Positions 42,500 through 53,680 of a stretch of DNA of 64,000 nt are shown here, piece by piece. The notes beneath the pieces were generated by a model. The model was given only the letters and a program-made list of their open reading frames with translations. It made no database searches and was not told where the DNA came from. Origin of the DNA: Odiellus spinosus (Eukaryota; Arthropoda; Arachnida; Opiliones; Phalangiidae); the NCBI GenBank assembly GCA_963920705.1, contig OY987226.1:29534694-29598693 (forward strand), given 5' to 3'. The translations under genes were made by a program, and so were the position numbers. Numbering within the stretch: the first letter of the stretch is position 1; each line of letters opens with the position of its first letter.

Positions 42500-42743
42500 C
42501 CCAGAGGGTATTTACTTATTTTACCTCGTCGAATTATAACTTGTAAAAAAATGAAACGAATAAGGGGTACCTTTGTTGACAGAGTATTTAAGCGTAATTT
42601 TTCAAATTCAGAGAGTGATTATTTTTAAATTGCTCTTAATTTAAACATTTTGTATTTCAGTCTATTATCTCTAAATGCTGGGTTGAAAACACATTCCAAA
42701 AGCGAGACTGCATTAAGTTTATACCATCGAGCAAAGATGTGAC

Positions 42744-44305
42744 TTGGGGTTTTTCCAAGGTATAACATTCCTCCGACACCTAGTAGTAATTTTCAGACAT
42801 CTGGTCAGCCCATTTCTACTACAGGCTCTTACTTACCTACACGGCCAAAATACTAGTAGATCCCCAAGAACATCCAGACATAGTTCTAGTAGAAATATAC
42901 CTGCTCAACCTTTACTGAATATTCCTAACTCATCGGCCGTTATTTATGAAGACATTAGGGACCTTATACGTGGGATGACGCAGTGTTTTGCAGCTATGCA
43001 ACAAACCCAGACTAACACACAATCTTCTGTTCCACCATCCGTAATCTCACCACTTATTGTAGCGCAACCTAATTTATCTCAAACAACAGCCTCACAAGGT
43101 ATAGTTCGGCCTGGCCCTATTAATAAGTACAAACCTCCGCTACCTACGTTTCAATTTTCTGACGATAGGAAGGAAGTTAAAATCATTTCAGAGGATATAT
43201 GGTTTAGAGGTCACCAAAGTATTACATGTAATACCCAGTAGTTTAAAGGGGAAAGCTTCAGGGTGGTATCGCTCTGAAGAATGTGAACATATAATATCAT
43301 TACCTACGCTTATTGATAAGTTAAAAGAAAATTTTTTATCGTCCGCTAAGGAGCAAAAACTAAAAACCGAAATATTACAAACTAAGCAATTAACAAATGA
43401 ACCCGTTGCAACTTACATTGATAGGGTTCAAAATCTTAATTTAGCTTTGAGCGAACCTACTGTGGAATCTCATTTTGCGCAACATTTAGTAGAAAATATG
43501 AAGCCTGAGATCAGTAGATTTTTTACCTACTGAATATACATCTCTAGAATTACTAGCAGACAGCGCATTAAATGTGGAGAAAAGAAATAAGGGCTTTAAA
43601 AATTTAACTTCCGCGACATCTAAAGCTAAGCCTACTCCTACTACGACACCTACTCCATCAGTTAGAGCAGGACCATCGCAACCTGCTAGGGCAGGAAGAG
43701 GTTTTAGTCATTCCAATTTAACTTGCCATTATAGCAATAAAACTGGACATATTAGACCCAATTGTCCAGATTTACCGGGAAACATTTAGGCAGGTATAAG
43801 AACAGGGGTTGTTATCCCTGCCGAAGTCAAACCCCTCTAAACCAGAAATCCTTAGGCAGTGTAAAAATAGGCCATCAACCATCCTTTGCCTTACCTCTTT
43901 CTTTTCCATCTATGAAATTACCTTCACATATATTTTTTGCTAGGATTGATAACGGAGCCGAAGGTAGTTTTTTATCACTAGACACATATTTTAAACTCAA
44001 AGACACCCCTGATCTAGTAGAATTAATAGATGATTGTGCTTTTATGCCAAATGGACACTTTCTACCAGGATATTTTAGATTTTAGGATGAGTAATATCTT
44101 ATTGACTCATGAATTTATATTAGTACCTAATCTCTATTGTCCTGTTATTTTAGGTCATGATTTCTTCCTACAGCATCAGGCTATTATTAATTATAAAGAC
44201 GTAGTTACTTACGCCTTTGCCACGACTACACGAGGTAACCGCCTTAACGCCTTTGTACAACGTATCAAAAAATTCGTTCAACAACTTCTGACGTTGCGTA
44301 CTTAA
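42744..44305 (+). pseudogene. gag-pol: Gag-protease region of a decayed Ty3/gypsy element
   Basis: Frames in sequence order: 42744-43241 (Ser/Thr/Pro-rich N-terminus, then YEDIRDLIRGMTQCFAAMQQ); 43240-43560 in other frames, with LKGKASGWYRSEECEHI and LKENFLSSAKEQKLK (Retrotrans_gag-like); 43574-43789 with a zinc knuckle CHYSNKTGHIRPNC in which Ser replaces the second Cys; 43762-44085 with ARIDNGAEGSFLS, a protease active site in which Asn-Gly replaces Ser/Thr-Gly; and 44030-44305 with PVILGHDFFLQHQAIINY, the protease end. Reverse transcriptase and integrase are missing. At least three frameshifts are present, and no LTR was recognised. The altered active site makes the protease doubtful even in origin. 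Confidence 0.85.
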
Positions 44306-44340
44306 CGGAAACTTATTTTCTAAAAACCGAATTTTTCCCA

Positions 44341-44670
44341 TTGAGGGTTGCTGAACGCAGCAACAATGTTTTAGGTGGGCCGTGGGCGGAAATTTTAAAA
44401 ATTGTCGAGGCAAAACGTAATGTTTTTTTCTCGACCCTATTTAGACTTTTCAAAAATTACATAGCGGCGATTTTTCTGCCGATTGCCGTTATCGGAAATC
44501 TCCTCCAATGCCAAAGAGATAAAATCGAGCGTCGCCGACGAAGGAAAGAAAGTTTCCCCATATTTGACGATGTCACGGCTCCTGCCCAAAATCAGCGGAG
44601 ACGAACTTGGCGAGATTTTAAAGTCCGAAGCGGATTGAAAAGAGCCAGTTCTTTAAATATTTATTTGTAA
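44341..44670 (+). CDS. Hypothetical basic protein
   Basis: The 109-residue frame starts MRVAERSNNVLGGPWAEILK and has one hydrophobic segment (NYIAAIFLPIAVIGNLLQ, about 39-56), followed by a very basic run (DKIERRRRRKES). This layout could be a membrane anchor with a cytosolic basic patch. It directly follows the protease remnant but shows no retroelement motif. It could be chance; I do not recognise it. Confidence 0.3.
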   Translation: MRVAERSNNVLGGPWAEILKIVEAKRNVFFSTLFRLFKNYIAAIFLPIAVIGNLLQCQRDKIERRRRRKESFPIFDDVTAPAQNQRRRTWRDFKVRSGLKRASSLNIYL

Positions 44671-45900
44671 AGAAGTTGAAATCAAAACTCGCTCAAGGTA
44701 ATTACATTTTTTTTATCGCTCTTTATATCCGATTAATTGGCTCGCTTTAGAAGTTGAAACTTGAAAGTACATTCTTGTCTCTCATTTTTCAGGGAAATTC
44801 TTTAATTCGTTCAATTTAATTATCAGACTCTCTGGCGAAGAATTCCGTCGTCTCTTTTTCGAAGAAGTTGCGGCGATAAATTAAAATCTCCACCAAAATG
44901 TAATCTAATTTTAACCTAGCTTTAAAGGGTAAGTTTGCGAGACCGAGACATCTTTATTTCGTCGTTTTAACAAAATCTTTTTCTCGTTTTTAGATTAAAG
45001 GAAAGAGATTGTAAAAAAACTGGGAGATGAACCCGGACGATTAGCCGAATGATCGAGAGACGCGAGCGTTAAAGGAGAAAAGGGCTTCCTCTTACTCGGT
45101 GAAATCTTTCCAGGTAATCTAGCGTTTTAAGAGGGATGGGAAACTCCAAAGAACAGTAGTTGAATTTCCCGACTCGGGCCAAAAAATGTTTTATTTAATG
45201 ATTATTATTGGAAGAGAGAGAATGAAACGGGTTCGTAACGCGTTCAAATTGTAGTTTTTCGTACGATCCTTTACTTTTCCAAAGGTAAATAATCCATTTA
45301 GAGCTGAAAAACCTGGAAAAGTCAGGGAATTTCAAAGTTGGTCTATAAAGTTGGGGAAAAATAAAATTGTTAAATCTCATAGTATGGATTCAATTAGACC
45401 GGGGAGGCTTCCATAAATATGTGTAAAAATGTATTATTATACGGGATCAGAGCCTTCAAAACATTTATGGAAAGTACCTATTGAGAAAAGTACGTTTTTT
45501 TATGAATAGACTGTCTAACAGAAGACCTATTTTTGGGGAGAGTTGATTCGCGCAAAGAAGAGCTCTTACACCAATATCTAGCAAACCTTGGAGTTCTACT
45601 AGATTAAAGCTTTACATTGGTCAGAGAAAAACGGTGTAGATGGTCAGGGAAAACCTGGAAAAGTCAGGGAATTTTGTTACGAAAACTATGTGGCAACCCT
45701 GGCTATAGAGTAGGACGAGGCTTAGCGAGCTAAATAAGTTTTTATATCGCCTCCGAGGACGAGCCAATTAAACGTTCGCTTAAACAGGTAATTTACAATC
45801 TACAGCTCGTTAGCCAATCTTTTATTTCTAAATAAACGCTTGTATTATAGTTAAAACGGGCGCTTTATCTATTGAGACTAAGTTCCCGCATATTCGTTAG
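44671..45900. other. Non-coding stretch with CAGGGAATTT-type repeat pieces
   Basis: Two fragments with CCTGGAAAAGTCAGGGAATT occur at about 45310-45345 and 45652-45690, related to sequences near 53.7-54.3 kb. No gene is supported. Confidence 0.5.
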
Positions 45901-46150
45901 GCAAAACTTCTAAAGGGCAGAAGTTTTACCCTGTAGGAAAAATAGCGTAACCTCTAAACCGCGGAACAACGTAGGCAAAACTTCTAAGATCAAAGCCTAT
46001 AAGAGCGAAGCTTATAAAAAAAACAGCGATACAAGTTCCGCTCTTTTAGGAGTTTCGTTTAAAAATTGGTTGTTTTCCCATACAATTCCATTTAATTTTG
46101 TGCATAACCTCTAAAAAGCAAACTTATAAAAAGCAAAACCTCTAAAACAT
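45901..46150. repeat. Degenerate flank of the 15-bp array
   Basis: This stretch contains scattered imperfect relatives of the array unit (CAAAACTTCTAAA, GCTTATAAAA, AAGTTCCGCTCTTTTAGGAG, CAAACTTATAAAA). It looks like either an eroded array edge or the raw sequence from which the array was amplified. Confidence 0.7.
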
Positions 46151-47337
46151 TTACAAGTTCAGCTCTTAAAAGTTCAGCTCTTAAAAGTTCAGCTCTTAAA
46201 AGTTCAGCTCTTAAAAGTTCAGCTCTTAAAAGTTCAGCTCTTAAAAGTTCAGCTCTTAAAAGTTCCGCTCTTAAAAGTTCCGCTCTTAAAAGTTCCGCTC
46301 TAAAAAGTTCCGCTCTTAAAAGTTCCGCTCTTAAAAGTTCCGCTCTTAAAAGTTCCGCTCTTAAAAGTTCCGCTCTTAAAAGTTCCCCTCTTAAAAGTTC
46401 CGCTCTTAAAAGTTCCGCTCTTAAAAGTTCCGCTCTTAAAAGTTCCGCTCTTAAAAGTTCCGCTCTTAAAAGTTCCCCTCTTGAAAGTTTCGCTCTTGAA
46501 AGTTTCGCTCTTGAAAGTTTCGCTCTTAAAAGTTTCGCTCTTAAAAGTTTCGCTCTTAAAAGTTTCGCTCTTAAAAGTTCCGCTCTTAAAAGTTCCGCTC
46601 TTAAAAGTTCAGCTCTTAAAAGTTCAGCTCTTAAAAGTTCAGCTCTTAGAAGTTCAGCTCTTAGAAGTTCAGCTCTTAAAAGTTCAGCTCTTAAAAGTTC
46701 AGCTCTTAAAAGTTCAGCTCTTAAAAGTTCCGCTCTTAAAAGTTCCGCTCTTAAAAGTTCCGCTCTTAAAAGTTCCGCTCTAAAAAGTTCCGCTCTTAAA
46801 AGTTCCGCTCTTAAAAGTTCCGCTCTTAAAAGTTCCGCTCTTAAAAGTTCCGCTCTTAAAAGTTCCCCTCTTAAAAGTTCCGCTCTTAAAAGTTCCGCTC
46901 TTAAAAGTTCCGCTCTTAAAAGTTCCGCTCTTAAAAGTTCCGCTCTTAAAAGTTCCCCTCTTGAAAGTTTCGCTCTTGAAAGTTTCGCTCTTAAAAGTTT
47001 CGCTCTTAAAAGTTTCGCTCTTAAAAGTTTCGCTCTTAAAAGTTTCGCTCTTAAAAGTTCCGCTCTTAAAAGTTTCGCTCTTAAATGTTTCGCTCTTAAA
47101 TGTTTCGCTCTTAAAAGTTCCGCTCTTAAAAGTTCCGCTCTTAAAAGTTCCGCTCTTAAAAGTTCCGCTCTTAAAAGTTCAATTCTTAAAAGTTCCCCTC
47201 TTGAAAGTTTCGCTCTTAAAAGTTTCGCTCTTAAAAGTTTCGCTCTTAAAAGTTTCGCTCTTAAAAGTTTCGCTCTTAAAAGTTCCGCTCTTAAAAGTTT
47301 CGCTCTTAAATGTTTCGCTCATAAAAGTTTAGCTCTT
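46151..47337. repeat. 15-bp minisatellite, about 79 units with 480-bp higher-order period
   Basis: The unit is AGTTCNGCTCTTAAA in head-to-tail copies, in strict 15-bp phase. Unit variants are AGTTCAGCTC, AGTTCCGCTC, AGTTTCGCTC and AGTTCCCCTC, plus rare CTAAA, TTGAA, TTAGA. The variants occur in runs, and markers recur 480 bp apart (46301/46781, 46381/46861, 46471/46951), so blocks of 32 units were duplicated. Because 15 is a multiple of three, long open frames are forced on the plus strand (KVSLL-type pentapeptides); I do not consider them genes. Confidence 0.97.
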
Positions 47338-47344
47338 CAAAAAA

Positions 47345-48220
47345 TCTGAAAATTTAATATTTTTGGCCCAACAGGCTATCTACTTCGAATTATAAACGGA
47401 ATCAATGAGAAACAATGTTAAAGTGCAAAAAAAAATCTAAATTGTAGGATTTTTTTGTTTTTTTTTTTATTTTGAATTTCTTAAAAACAATTTCTCCACG
47501 TCACTCAAACATTTTTTATGTATAATGCCACAAATCCATGTGTGATGTAAAAATTTGATTAGGGTTTTGGCGCTTTTCATCCGAAACTTCAATTAAAACA
47601 CCAAAATATAGCTTCGCATCATAAATGCGGGCAGCGTATTTGCCAGGTGATAATGTTGCCAGTTACGTTTCTTTGGGTCAACTACAGTCTGCTAGATAAA
47701 CTCTTATTTAGCGCTACCTATTATATATCCTCAACGTCATCATAGTAATAAATATATGAAAAATTATTATTGGAAAATCCAGTCTCATTGATCCCATTTA
47801 CAATTTGAAGTAGATAGCCTGTTGGGCCAAAAATATAAATTTTCTGAATTTTTGAAGGTGGTGCTCGAGTCTCAAATTTGGCCCCTATGAGACCGCACCC
47901 CCTTCCCAAAATTATTCATCTGTCTTAGTATTTCTTAACCAGGCTTCAAATTAGGATTGAGGCCCCTTTCTACGCCCTAATTACGAATTTAGAGTAGATT
48001 GCCCAGAAACATGAAATGGGAAGAGGTACCAGTTCAAAACAAAAATGTTTGAATGATTTGAAATGTTTTTTTTTTTAAGAAATTCAAAATAAATAAAATC
48101 CTACAATTTTGAAAAATATATATATATATATTTTTTTTTTTTCACTTTCAAATTGTTTTTGATTGATCCCGTTTATAATTCAAAGTAGACAGCCTGTTGG
48201 GCCAAAAATATTAAAAAAAT
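47345..48220. repeat. Inverted repeat cluster with GGCCCAACAGGCT core
   Basis: Left arm about 47350-47510 and right arm about 48035-48220 are inverted copies (GGCCCAACAGGCTATCTACT, ATTATAAACGG, ATTGTAGGATTT, TTTGAATTTCTTAA). A third, shorter copy in the right-arm orientation lies at about 47775-47850. An AT microsatellite is inside the right arm. No coding frames. Confidence 0.8.
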
Positions 48221-48339
48221 TATAACTTGAGAAATAATTTTTTTTGAAGTTTGAAACTTGGTAAATATGAGTTTCTTCCGCTTATGTATCCGTAGAAAAA
48301 TAATGGTTGAAATTTAAAATTAGGCCCTTTTTCCTCAAG

Positions 48340-48560
48340 TCAAATTCACACGGATTGACCCTCTTTCTTAATTCAGGTATTTTTTGTCAATTTTGATTAA
48401 TTTTTATAATGATTGGGTTTAAATTGTAGTTTATGATCTCGTCTGTCTCGTTGTACGTTATACCATTCCCCCTAATTTGACCCATTTTGGTCTATTTTCA
48501 TTTTTGAACACGACTTCAAACTTTTGAGACAGCGTGACTTAAGAGAATAACAAACCTTTT
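48340..48560. repeat. Fragment of the AT-rich fold-back family
   Basis: It contains TTTTATAATGATTGGGTTTA, CTCGTCTGTCTCGTTGTACG and CCCCTAATTTGACCCATTTT, the diagnostic blocks of the fold-back family at 52.2-53.7, 54.4 and 59.5-60.1 kb. Confidence 0.75.
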
Positions 48561-49540
48561 TTTACACTGGTCGTGTCTGTGTGTGTGTCACTTCCTGTGT
48601 AACCGGATATCATGTGTACGCGGATATCTAGAGACATTATCATACCAGCTTATCGTTCAACGGGAATTACCTCCTTTAAGCGTGGCTGCAAACATTAAGT
48701 TTCGTGCAATGATATGCAACAGGACGTCTCCAATTGCATATTATCACCTTCCACCATCCACTTTACGGTCAAACCTCGATGCTGGACAGTTGAAGGCGAT
48801 TATACGCAATGGGACGTCTCCCACTGTTATAATCACCTCCGACCATCACGCACCAAGGTCCAACCACTAGTGTCGAATGTCAGCGTCCCTCACTAATATG
48901 GTCCACATCGACCCTCCACTCTCCAAACATCGCCCCCCAAGGGTAAATTGGCCGACACGTGAGCACTCAGGGTTACGACAAACGTCTGAGCACCAGATCT
49001 TATCACAATCGGATACTGTATAATGGCATTCGATTCGCTTATATAGTCTCTTTGGAAGTATAGTACATTGTAGCATTATGGCGTGATATCTTTTAGTGAA
49101 TTGAAACATAATATTAATTTAAAATATAATTCAAAATATTATAATTATGTCTCTTAATCTTATTAATAATGTAGCTGAAAATTAAATTTTAAATTGGCAA
49201 TAGTTTTGAAGATATTTAAGAAATTCTCTAAATATTTGACCGTTTAATAGCAGCTTGAGTTGACAGCACGCGCTAAGCTATTTTCCATATATCATTTAGT
49301 TAAAATAGCAAAGGTATAAAGGGCCGTATAGGCTTAGGCTTGCTGCAAACTCGGGGTGGATTGAAAAATTTAAGCCAATTTCTATACTAATACCAGCTTG
49401 AGTTGACAGCAAGCGCTAAGCTATTTTCCATATATCATTTAGTAAAAAAAGCCGAGGTATAACGGGCAGTATAGGTTTTGGCTTTCTGCAAACTCGGGGT
49501 GGATTGAAGAATTTAAATAACATTATAGACCAATTTGTAT
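48560..49540. repeat. Dispersed repeat (inverted copy at 56306-57135)
   Basis: Blocks such as CAACGGGAATTACCTCC, AATTGCATATTATC, CCATCCACTTTACGGTC, GACAGTTGAAGGCGATTATA and GGGACGTCTCCCACTGTTAT are found inverted at 56790-57050. The end part is a direct tandem pair (49247-49390 and 49393-49520; AGCTTGAGTTGACAGCA then ATATATCATTTAG and CAAACTCGGGGTGGATTGAA), single and inverted at 56306-56410. Confidence 0.85.
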
Positions 49541-50925
49541 ACTTTTGTTTTTTATCTATTTTTGGTTAAAAAGTAGACTAGATATATTTTTTAACTTTGT
49601 ATAAGCATCGCTTCTCGGGGTATAAATAAGCGAGATTATCATTTTTCCCACTCAATGATAACCTTGTGTAGGGCGAGGAGAGGTTCACGTTAGGCTTTCA
49701 CGCTAGCGGTGTTGCCTCATTGATTCGGCAACGGCTCTAGGTTGCTAAGGCGGTGGTAAAACGCACCTATTATCACATATTTTGAGTAGTGTGTTTAAAT
49801 AAGGCACGTACTTCTTGCAAGAACCATTTGCAAGTACCTATTTTTCGGCGACTTGATTCGCAATTCTTAGACTGTAAGGCAAGTATGACTTTACAATAGG
49901 GAAAAAAAATACGATCAAGTTGGACATCCTACACCAAGTGCTCAATTATACTTAAAATCCTAATCTCTACTTTATTTATAAATGTATTTGAGTCCCGCGA
50001 CTAGGATGTGCTATAGAGTATAGACCCAGACTTTAATAAATGGACAACTACTCAATAGCAGCCCCATTCCTACTACTAGGATAGGCTATACGGTAATTAA
50101 GGTAGGCAAGTTCAATAAGCCGCCACACACTTCCGGTCTGCAATTAGTTCACTAGAGTACTTGTTCGATTTGCGAACTTGCTTTAAGTTGTACAAACTTC
50201 GCAACTGTGATCCCGCGAAAAGATCGAGCCGGTTTACACTCGACAAGTTGCAAAAATTCTATAAGCGGATGCACATTGAAGTTGTTCGAGAAATCAAATA
50301 TGCTTGAAACTCGCGCGAGGGTTTAAATTTCGCGTGTGTCAGGAGAAGCGCTGGATTTGCAGTATAGTCCTGGTCGATTTCCAAAACCGGAAGTCTAGAG
50401 ACCCTGGGGAAAACTTTTGTCACGTGATCGTCCGCCATCTTTTTGTAGTGTGAATATAGCGACAGACTAACCAACGCCTCCTATATTTTATCATATCGGA
50501 GGTGTTGGACTAACAACTTGAATTTCCTTTGTGGGAAATAAAATTAGAAATAGTCTGGCAACCTGTTACTGCAAAAAGATGGCGGCGCGGCTATGAGACA
50601 AGCGCCCATTTCCGGCAAATCGACGAAAGTCGCGCGAAGAACCAGGCCTTAAATATTTTGAAAAATATTCTAGTTAGTTTGTCGTCATATGACGTTGTTT
50701 CCCAACTTGGTGTAATTTTACTCTGATCTGTCCTGCCTTAAAAGAATATATTTTATTCTTCACTCACAGCCTTAATCCACAAAGAAGGTTAACTTAAAAA
50801 AAGGTTACTTAAAACTTTCTGTACAGACAAGTAGAGTAGCGCAAATAAGCGAAATTTTACATCGTAATTTTTAGTTTAACCTGATATACGGAAAGCCAAT
50901 GCGTTAGTTGTTTATTGATAGGTTT
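49541..50925. other. Non-coding stretch
   Basis: No repeat, gene or RNA recognised. Short frames at 50259-50474 and 50529-50726 have no features and are probably chance. Confidence 0.4.
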
Positions 50926-50927
50926 AT

Positions 50928-51715
50928 TAGGGTTGTGTTGTATACTGAAGCCATGTATAGGTTCAATGTGATATAACATTTTGCCTTTTCACGTTACTTG
51001 GTCTACAAATACTCTACAACCGTCAAAATTCTGATATGGTTTTAAAAGAAGAACCTTGACCTTGTGTATTTAATCTCATATCGAGATTAAATGTTTTTCG
51101 CATCTAATTTTAATTGGTTTATCAATATGTTATTTGTATATATATTTTTTTAAGATTTTATATTTTTTAGATTAAAATAAATTTATTATTCAGGAAGATT
51201 TTGTAGAACCTAGTTCTCAGGATTACCGGTGTTGAAAATTTATTTTGCTAATGTTATCTTGATGTCTGTGTTTTCTGCCCGCTATTTGGTAGTGGTAAGA
51301 TTAATATTTTTCATTTTAATTAATTGACTTATTTGGCGTTTATTTGATAATTTGCTTTACTTAAATTGTTCGTGTAAGGGCTATTTTACATATTACCAAA
51401 GGTTGCTAATTTCAGTTGTCTTAATTCTGACTTTTTTGTTTTAATACTGAATTATGGACTGGATTATTTATCTTGAAATCTATGTGGTTATATCTTATTT
51501 ATTTTCCTTTTTTTCTCTAGTTAGGTTTGGTTTTAAGTAGAGAATTATTTAGGGTTGTGTTGGTATACTGAAGAAATGCATATAGGTTCAATGTGATATA
51601 ATATTTTGCCTATTGGCGTTACTTGGTCTGCAAAAACTCTAGAGCCTTCAAAATTATTATATGGTTTTAAAAGAAGAACCTTGACCTTGCTTATTTTACT
51701 CGATACGCATTTATA
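50928..51715. repeat. Two direct copies of a 170-bp repeat
   Basis: TAGGGTTGTGTTG, GGTTCAATGTGATATAA, CGTTACTTGGTCT and GGTTTTAAAAGAAGAACCTT occur at 50930-51098 and again at 51549-51715, about 620 bp apart and about 85 percent alike by eye. The material between is AT-rich and unannotated. Confidence 0.85.
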
Positions 51716-51817
51716 TTAAAATTAATTCATTATTCAGCAAATATTTTTCCGACTCTGGTTCTCAAAATTTTATTTTGAATTAAGTTTGATTCTTTTGCAT
51801 TCAAATTTATCTTGATA

Positions 51818-51946
51818 AGAAGTATATTTTTGATCTGAATTATTGGTTTAATATATTTAGTGTTTAATTGAGATATTATTTCTTTTTGCTTTCAATCTTC
51901 GTCTTCCACAAATGCCATAAATTAAAATTTATGGCATTTGTGGAAG
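51818..51946. repeat. Paralogous empty site of the palindromic mariner, plus perfect palindrome
   Basis: The sequence around GGTTTAATATATTTAGTG matches both flanks of the 9703-12180 element (left flank from about 9663, right flank to about 12247) without the element and with only one TA. Next to it, 51903-51946 is a perfect 44-bp palindrome (21-bp arms, CTTCCACAAATGCCATAAAT as the left arm). Confidence 0.93.
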
Positions 51947-52016
51947 GTAAGGTTAGGTTAGTTAACATCACGTGGTTGTCGGGGAGGTATTATTTTGGTT
52001 TCCCAACTTGTCGAAA
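51947..52016. repeat. End block of the 1.3-kb dispersed repeat
   Basis: GGTAAGGTTAGGTTAG followed by GTCGGGGAGG and TTTTGGTTTCCCAACTTG matches the ends at 17541-17603 and (inverted) 54944-55010. Confidence 0.85.
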
Positions 52017-52179
52017 ATTGTAGAAATATTAACCAAGTACCAACTCTGCTTAAATATAACTAGATGCGAAAGCTACTTAAATTTTATATGTTTTGGACGT
52101 TATCAGTAAATTTGTGGAAGCTTGAGTGGTTCTGTTCCCTTTAAAATAGTAACTTTTTTAGGCTAGCCCACGTATGTAT

Positions 52180-53010
52180 ATTAATCCTTCGCATTAAATT
52201 GAAGTTTGTTCTCTGTCTCTTCGTGCGATTAAATTCCTCAAGAATTTTAGTCCATTTTTATTATTTAACTTTGTTTATCCGGTACGTTCTAGTTCATAAT
52301 TCCGATCTTTTGGTCAATTTTAAATCAGTTTTAAATCGACTTAATTTTGTTTAGTTTTTATAATCATTAGGTTTAAATTGTAGTTTTGGATCTCGTCCGT
52401 GTTGTCGTACGTTAATATTCCTCGTAATTTGATAGATATTTGGTCTATTTTAATATTTAACTCCAAACCATTGGACAGTATGACGGAGAAATACAACTTT
52501 GGTCATGTTCAAAAATGAAAATAGACTAGTCGACGTGCTTGGCCGGATTTATCTGGCCACGCCTCTCTTAATAATAATAAACCTAATCATCATAAAATTG
52601 AATCAAAATTAAATTAAGTCGATTTAAAACTGATTAGAGATCGGGTTTGGACAAAATAATCCATAACTATTAACATCAGTTAATCAAAAAAAAAAATAAT
52701 AATCGGAAAATTATTCGCGATTACATTGGATTTATCATAGACTTTCCTCGAAAAATTTTAAGTTATGAATAAAGATAAAATAATCAGAAATTTCTCTTGT
52801 CCAAAATTTTCTTGTCTCTCTAAATCTGATTTAAAATTGACAAAAACATCCGAATTAAGGAACGTACCGGATAAACAAAGTATAATAAATTAACTAAATT
52901 ATTGAGGAATCTAAGCGCACGACGAGACAGAGGAGATATTAAACTACAATTTAGAGCTAATCACAATTAAATTTAACTTAAATTGAACGCTTTCATAGTT
53001 AATGAAAAAT
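52180..53010. mobile_element. AT-rich fold-back element, copy 1
   Basis: The left part (TTCTCTGTCTCTTCGTGCGA, TTTATCCGGTACGTTC, TTTTAAATCGACTTAATTTT, AATCATTAGGTTTAAATTG, GGTCTATTTTAATATTTAAC) is answered by inverted counterparts (AAAATAGACTAGTC, CTAATCATCATAAAATT, AAATTAAGTCGATTTAAAA, GAACGTACCGGATAAACAAA, CGCACGACGAGACAGAGGAG). The whole can fold on itself; no coding capacity. Confidence 0.75.
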
Positions 53011-53019
53011 TGATATCTT

Positions 53020-53680
53020 TGTCATACTGCATAATAACATTTTTTCATTAACTATGAAAGAGTTTAATTTTGATTAAATTTAATGATGATTAGTTTTAAA
53101 TTGTAGTTTACAATCTGCCCCGTCTCGTCGTGTGATTGGATTCCTCAAGAATTTAGTACTTTTTAATTTATTTAACTTAGTTTTTCAGGTACATAATTGT
53201 TTTTAATTCGATATTTTTGTCAATTTTGAATCAGTTTGAAATCGACTTAATTTTGATTAATTTTTTATGATCTCGTCTGTCTCACCGTTCGTTAACATTA
53301 CCCCTAATTTGACCTATTTTGGTCTATTTTAATTTTTGAACGCAACTCCAAACCATTAGACAGTATGACGGAGATATATGTTAGACGTGTTCAAAAATTA
53401 AAATAGGTCAAATTACGTGGGGATGTCACTGCAAGCCGAGACAGACGAGATCTTACGCCACAATTTAAACACTCATTATAAAAATTAATCAATATTAAGT
53501 CGGCTTAAAACTGATTTAAAATGGCAAAAATTCCTGAATTAAGAGCTTGCTGAATAATCTAAGTGAAATAATCAAAACGGACTAAATTCTTGAGGAATCT
53601 AATCACGCGACGAGACAGAAAACAAACTACAACTTAAACCTAATCATCATTAAATTTAATCAAAATTAAACTCCTTTTAT
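53020..53680. mobile_element. AT-rich fold-back element, copy 2
   Basis: Same family: left blocks TTAATGATGATTAGTTTTAA, CTGCCCCGTCTCGTCGTGTG, CCCTAATTTGACCTATTTTG; inverted right blocks AAAATAGGTCAAATTACG, GAGACAGACGAGATCTTA, CACGCGACGAGACAGAAAAC, CTAATCATCATTAAATTTAA. Confidence 0.75.

Noticed and set aside
42353-42628. 91-residue frame including MKRIRGTFVDRVFKRN
   Set aside because: The frame runs through the hAT-type MITE; the C-terminal part vaguely recalls the start of some hAT proteins but is too short to call.
46481-47332. Long open frames of repeated KVSLL/LKVPL pentapeptides
   Set aside because: They follow automatically from a 15-bp repeat that contains no stop in that phase; no start context, splice site or non-repeat coding sequence is attached.
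46151-47337. CRISPR-like array
   Set aside because: Direct 15-bp repeats have no spacers, there are no cas genes, and the DNA is eukaryotic.
48583-48896. Small frames in the 48.6-kb repeat
   Set aside because: The inverted copy at 56.8 kb breaks them with stops and indels, so there is no sign of coding constraint.
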